In this document: positions 61,167 through 64,000 of the stretch, piece by piece | How the letters are laid out: the number at the start of each line of letters is the position of its first letter | Numbering within the stretch: the first letter of the stretch is position 1 | NCBI GenBank assembly: GCA_026261815.1 | Contig: JAMPIT010000476.1 | Coordinates: 4,119,501 to 4,183,500, forward strand | From: Monarcha castaneiventris obscurior | Taxonomy: Eukaryota; Chordata; Aves; Passeriformes; Monarchidae | Length of the DNA stretch: 64,000 bases | Reading direction: 5' to 3' | Translations under genes and position numbers: made by a program | Notes under the pieces: generated by a model | What the model saw: only the letters and a program-made list of their open reading frames with translations | What the model was told of the DNA's origin: nothing | Databases searched by the model: none

Positions 61167-61262
61167 CTTAAAGAAGATTAAGAAAATCAATCAAATCAGA
61201 AAAGGAGTAAATTCTTCTGAATTTTTACCAACACATTAAAGGCTTTATCAATGCAGAACCAT

Positions 61263-64000
61263 CTGTTAAAGAAGACCTCTGTTGATTAAGGCATTTGAAC
61301 AGGGAATTGAAGCTGAGAGAAGTCTGTCTTTGTCCTTGTCCAAGAACCAGGGGTCCCTCTTTATCATAATCCCCGAGGAAGCCCAGGGACATCTCTTCCT
61401 GTTGGCTCTAAGAATAACTGAGGTGCAATTCTCTAACACCACTTTAGAAGGAACAAAACTGAAAAAATAAATTCAATGTTATCTGGTCTCCCCACAGCCA
61501 ATGAATAAATGGAAAATGATGTTTGCACAAAACGGATTTAACACTGGAGTCCAGGATGGAAAAAATTTCCTGTTAGTTACAAACAACAACATCACTCAGC
61601 AAACAGAGCCCACAAAATGTTATTTATTTTTCACATTAAACTCAAGCAGAAGCATAGTAGGGCTGTATAAAAGCATTCCTAATGAAACATAGGTTTTCAT
61701 ACTCTCCACCAGTCAAAACTGGAGAATTTTATTATCCATTAAACAAGGCACATGATGGAGGAGCAGCATGCTCCTCTCAGCACTAAGTGCCTTGAGTTCT
61801 AACCCACAGCAGGGACAGGAATTACTATAGGGAAGCAGGAGCAGTTGTAAGGACAAGGACAACAGCCCTACAGACAGGAAAACAGAAGTGTAACAACCTA
61901 CATCCAAGTATCAGAAGGGTGTTGCACATGCTATCTTCTATAATGGGGACCAGCACTTCCTGGGATAACATTAGATAAACTCGAGAGGGGAAATTTTTAA
62001 AATTATCAATTTTAAATAAGAGAACAAGTTCAGCAAAGCACTATTTATTTCCTATCAGCACAATCTGGAATTGGAAAGCTAACTCCAATTCTGTTCCTCT
62101 TGGAAGGCTCTGCAAACATATGTATGGCCACAAATACTCTTGTTGCAGTTTATAGATTTCAATTGCTAAAAATCTCTGAGGGTTACCTTCAAGCAATATC
62201 CTCTACTCTTCACATCCTGAATGCTTGTGAAAATACTCAATAATCTCCTCCTGTATGGTTAATTGATGCTCCTTAACAGCTTGCTGTCTCCCATTAGTCA
62301 GCACACAACGATTATTCTACTCTGCAAAACAATCTCAATAGACCACTTTGTATTAAACAAACATATTGTAAAAGATTAGGAGCCTCAGCATTTTGTGCCT
62401 GCCTGTTTCTATCCCACAGCTCTGCCTTTCAGCCTCAATCTACCAGCTGGAATTTGAATTCCCAATTAGGTGCGTAGTGCTGTCTGAAAACTGCTGCACA
62501 TCCTCTCCAAATAAATACAACAACATGATAATCATCCCTTCCACTTGTACAGAACCATCCTCATCCCAAAGGGACCCAGTGCACTTTGAGAAAATCCACT
62601 CCAAACACAGAGGGAATCAGCATCTTCAAACTGACACATACCCTGTTCTGCAGCGGGTTGGGTTCTCCCTTCCAGCTCTTCATCTCACCACGCACTGACT
62701 GCTCTTTGGGACAGGACAGAGGCCAAACTGCCCTGAGCACTCCCAAATGTTCTCCTTTAGATAACTTCAGTCTTCAAAAGGTATTAGGAACTGAGAGCTA
62801 ACAGGAAAACTGTAATGACTCTCATGTTCCGACAAGAAGCCAACAAACTAGTGGAGTTGCAGGGAGCAGTAGTGCATCTTAGGTCAGACTGAAAAGGGAC
62901 CAAAGTGACAGCCAGCCTGTGCTGTCCTCCCCACACCCGGCACAGTGCAAAGGGCTGCAGTGTGCACAGGCACAGATACTGCTGGCATAGCCACAGGCAG
63001 GAATGTGCAAAGGAATAAGCACTATAATGAAACAGACCTTTTCAACACTGGCTGGAGGGTGGGCAGAGACAGGTAGCCTCTAGTCCCCAGCATGGTGGAA
63101 CCAAGCCTGGCAGGACATCAGTCAAGTATGGAAAGGATTTACCATCTCCCTGGGACATCCCTGGGATGCTGTGCTTACAAAACCATTCAGGCTGGCATCT
63201 GACAGGAAAATGCCCAAGTCAAAACAGAAAAGGATGGGCCCAGTACAGAGCTGGAACGGGGAACATCCAAAGGGGAAGCACATCCAAAAACCAGGCTGAG
63301 CAGGCAGTTTGGTTAATCCACCATGGTGGATTAACTTTTGCACCAATGCACAGAAGAGGCTTCACACCTGCGAACACCTACACACACGATTAACTTCCCC
63401 AGCACTTCTTCAGCCCAACCTTCTCTGAGATGTCTTCTAACCAAAGACAGCTGTCTGAATGAAAAGGATAGCCAGTACTATCTCAGCTATTTTCAGTCCT
63501 GGGAATCCTCTGGCTTTGAATAAATTTCGTAACAGTGAGTTCAGTGGGTAAATCACAGCAAAGGTAATGTGTTGCATATTTTGAGTAAGCTGCCTTCTAG
63601 TTTCTTTGCATGTTCCACAGTTTTGAGGACAGAACAGCATTATCCAGATTCACCTCCCCTGGACGTGTGACAATTTGCCATGAGGACAGCCCCAGTCTGT
63701 CTGCTGCCCATCTTGTGAAGCTCTGGTTCCATCAGCTGCTTAGATGCCCTACACATTCAGCTCACTCGATCCCTCCTCAAAAGGAGACTTTCCAGCCCCT
63801 CAGCTCCCTCACATTTGCCTGCACCTTTCTGGTAATGACCTTTCCAGAGCTCTGCATTTCATTCCATAGGGCTTGCAATCATGCCAGAGAGGCTGATCTC
63901 CCTCAAAATTTTAATAACTCTAATAAAAAGTGCAGTAAAAATTACGAACAAATTGGTTCTTTTTCTGCTAAAAAGCAAGCTGAACGTGAACTTATTCAGG
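61263..64000. other. Probable intronic DNA of the minus-strand gene, with exon-like segments
   Basis: Two minus-strand segments with splice-like borders and open phase-0-ending frames lie at 62187-62250 and 62642-62703 (described in the findings). Neither is firm enough to annotate. The rest is AT-leaning DNA without a recognised repeat. The sequence runs off the right edge. Confidence 0.35.

Noticed and set aside
63640..63860. Possible additional repeat-derived segment near the right edge
   Set aside because: Some phrases resemble avian repeats (CTTTCCAGCCCCTCAG), but no continuous match to a known CR1 region can be made out.

Overview
This window is vertebrate nuclear DNA and almost certainly avian. 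The evidence is four recognisable CR1 LINE fragments (near 12.6, 23.0, 37.3 and 47.8 kb), one of them carrying a reverse-transcriptase FADD codon block. Two of the fragments keep the characteristic CR1 3' end (a 'CCTTCCAAC' block followed by GATTCT-type octamers). No bacterial or plasmid-like gene organisation is present. The many short ORFs on both strands do not form operons and are almost all chance ORFs in GC-rich intergenic or intronic DNA.

Layout. Positions 1-280 are an extremely GC/CpG-rich island with two GC boxes, probably the promoter or first exon of a gene whose body lies outside the window or cannot be assigned. From about 0.3 to 57.9 kb I find no convincing coding exon. This block alternates moderately GC-rich, featureless DNA with roughly twenty AT-rich islands of 80-350 bp that are dense in homeodomain-type TAAT cores, octamer-like, RFX-like and other factor-site-like words. 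They look like conserved non-coding elements (candidate enhancers), but conservation cannot be tested here. The same block holds the CR1 fragments, a 10-copy, 28-bp minisatellite (48594-48873), a compact G-quadruplex motif (49074-49099) and short simple repeats.

The right-hand 6 kb contains the only credible coding sequence, all on the minus strand. A well-formed terminal exon (58801-59160) encodes a 119-residue C-terminal tail ending in a coiled coil. It has a strong acceptor, a 3' UTR of about 0.9 kb, and AATAAA signals at 58248-58257 and 57930-57935. Upstream on the same strand is a second, short terminal-exon candidate (61116-61166; 16-residue acidic tail) with its own AATAAA about 190 nt downstream (60923-60928). 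Both start in codon phase 0, so they could be alternative 3' ends of one gene, or two neighbouring genes. I could not recognise the protein family.

How it fits together (inference): a minus-strand gene enters from the right edge and ends near 57.9 kb. Beyond it lies a roughly 57-kb gene-free stretch with enhancer-like islands, up to a CpG-island promoter at the left edge. That arrangement is typical of a developmental regulatory landscape. The best candidate for something unusual is the minisatellite with its neighbouring G-quadruplex, and the possible alternative terminal exons of the minus-strand gene.
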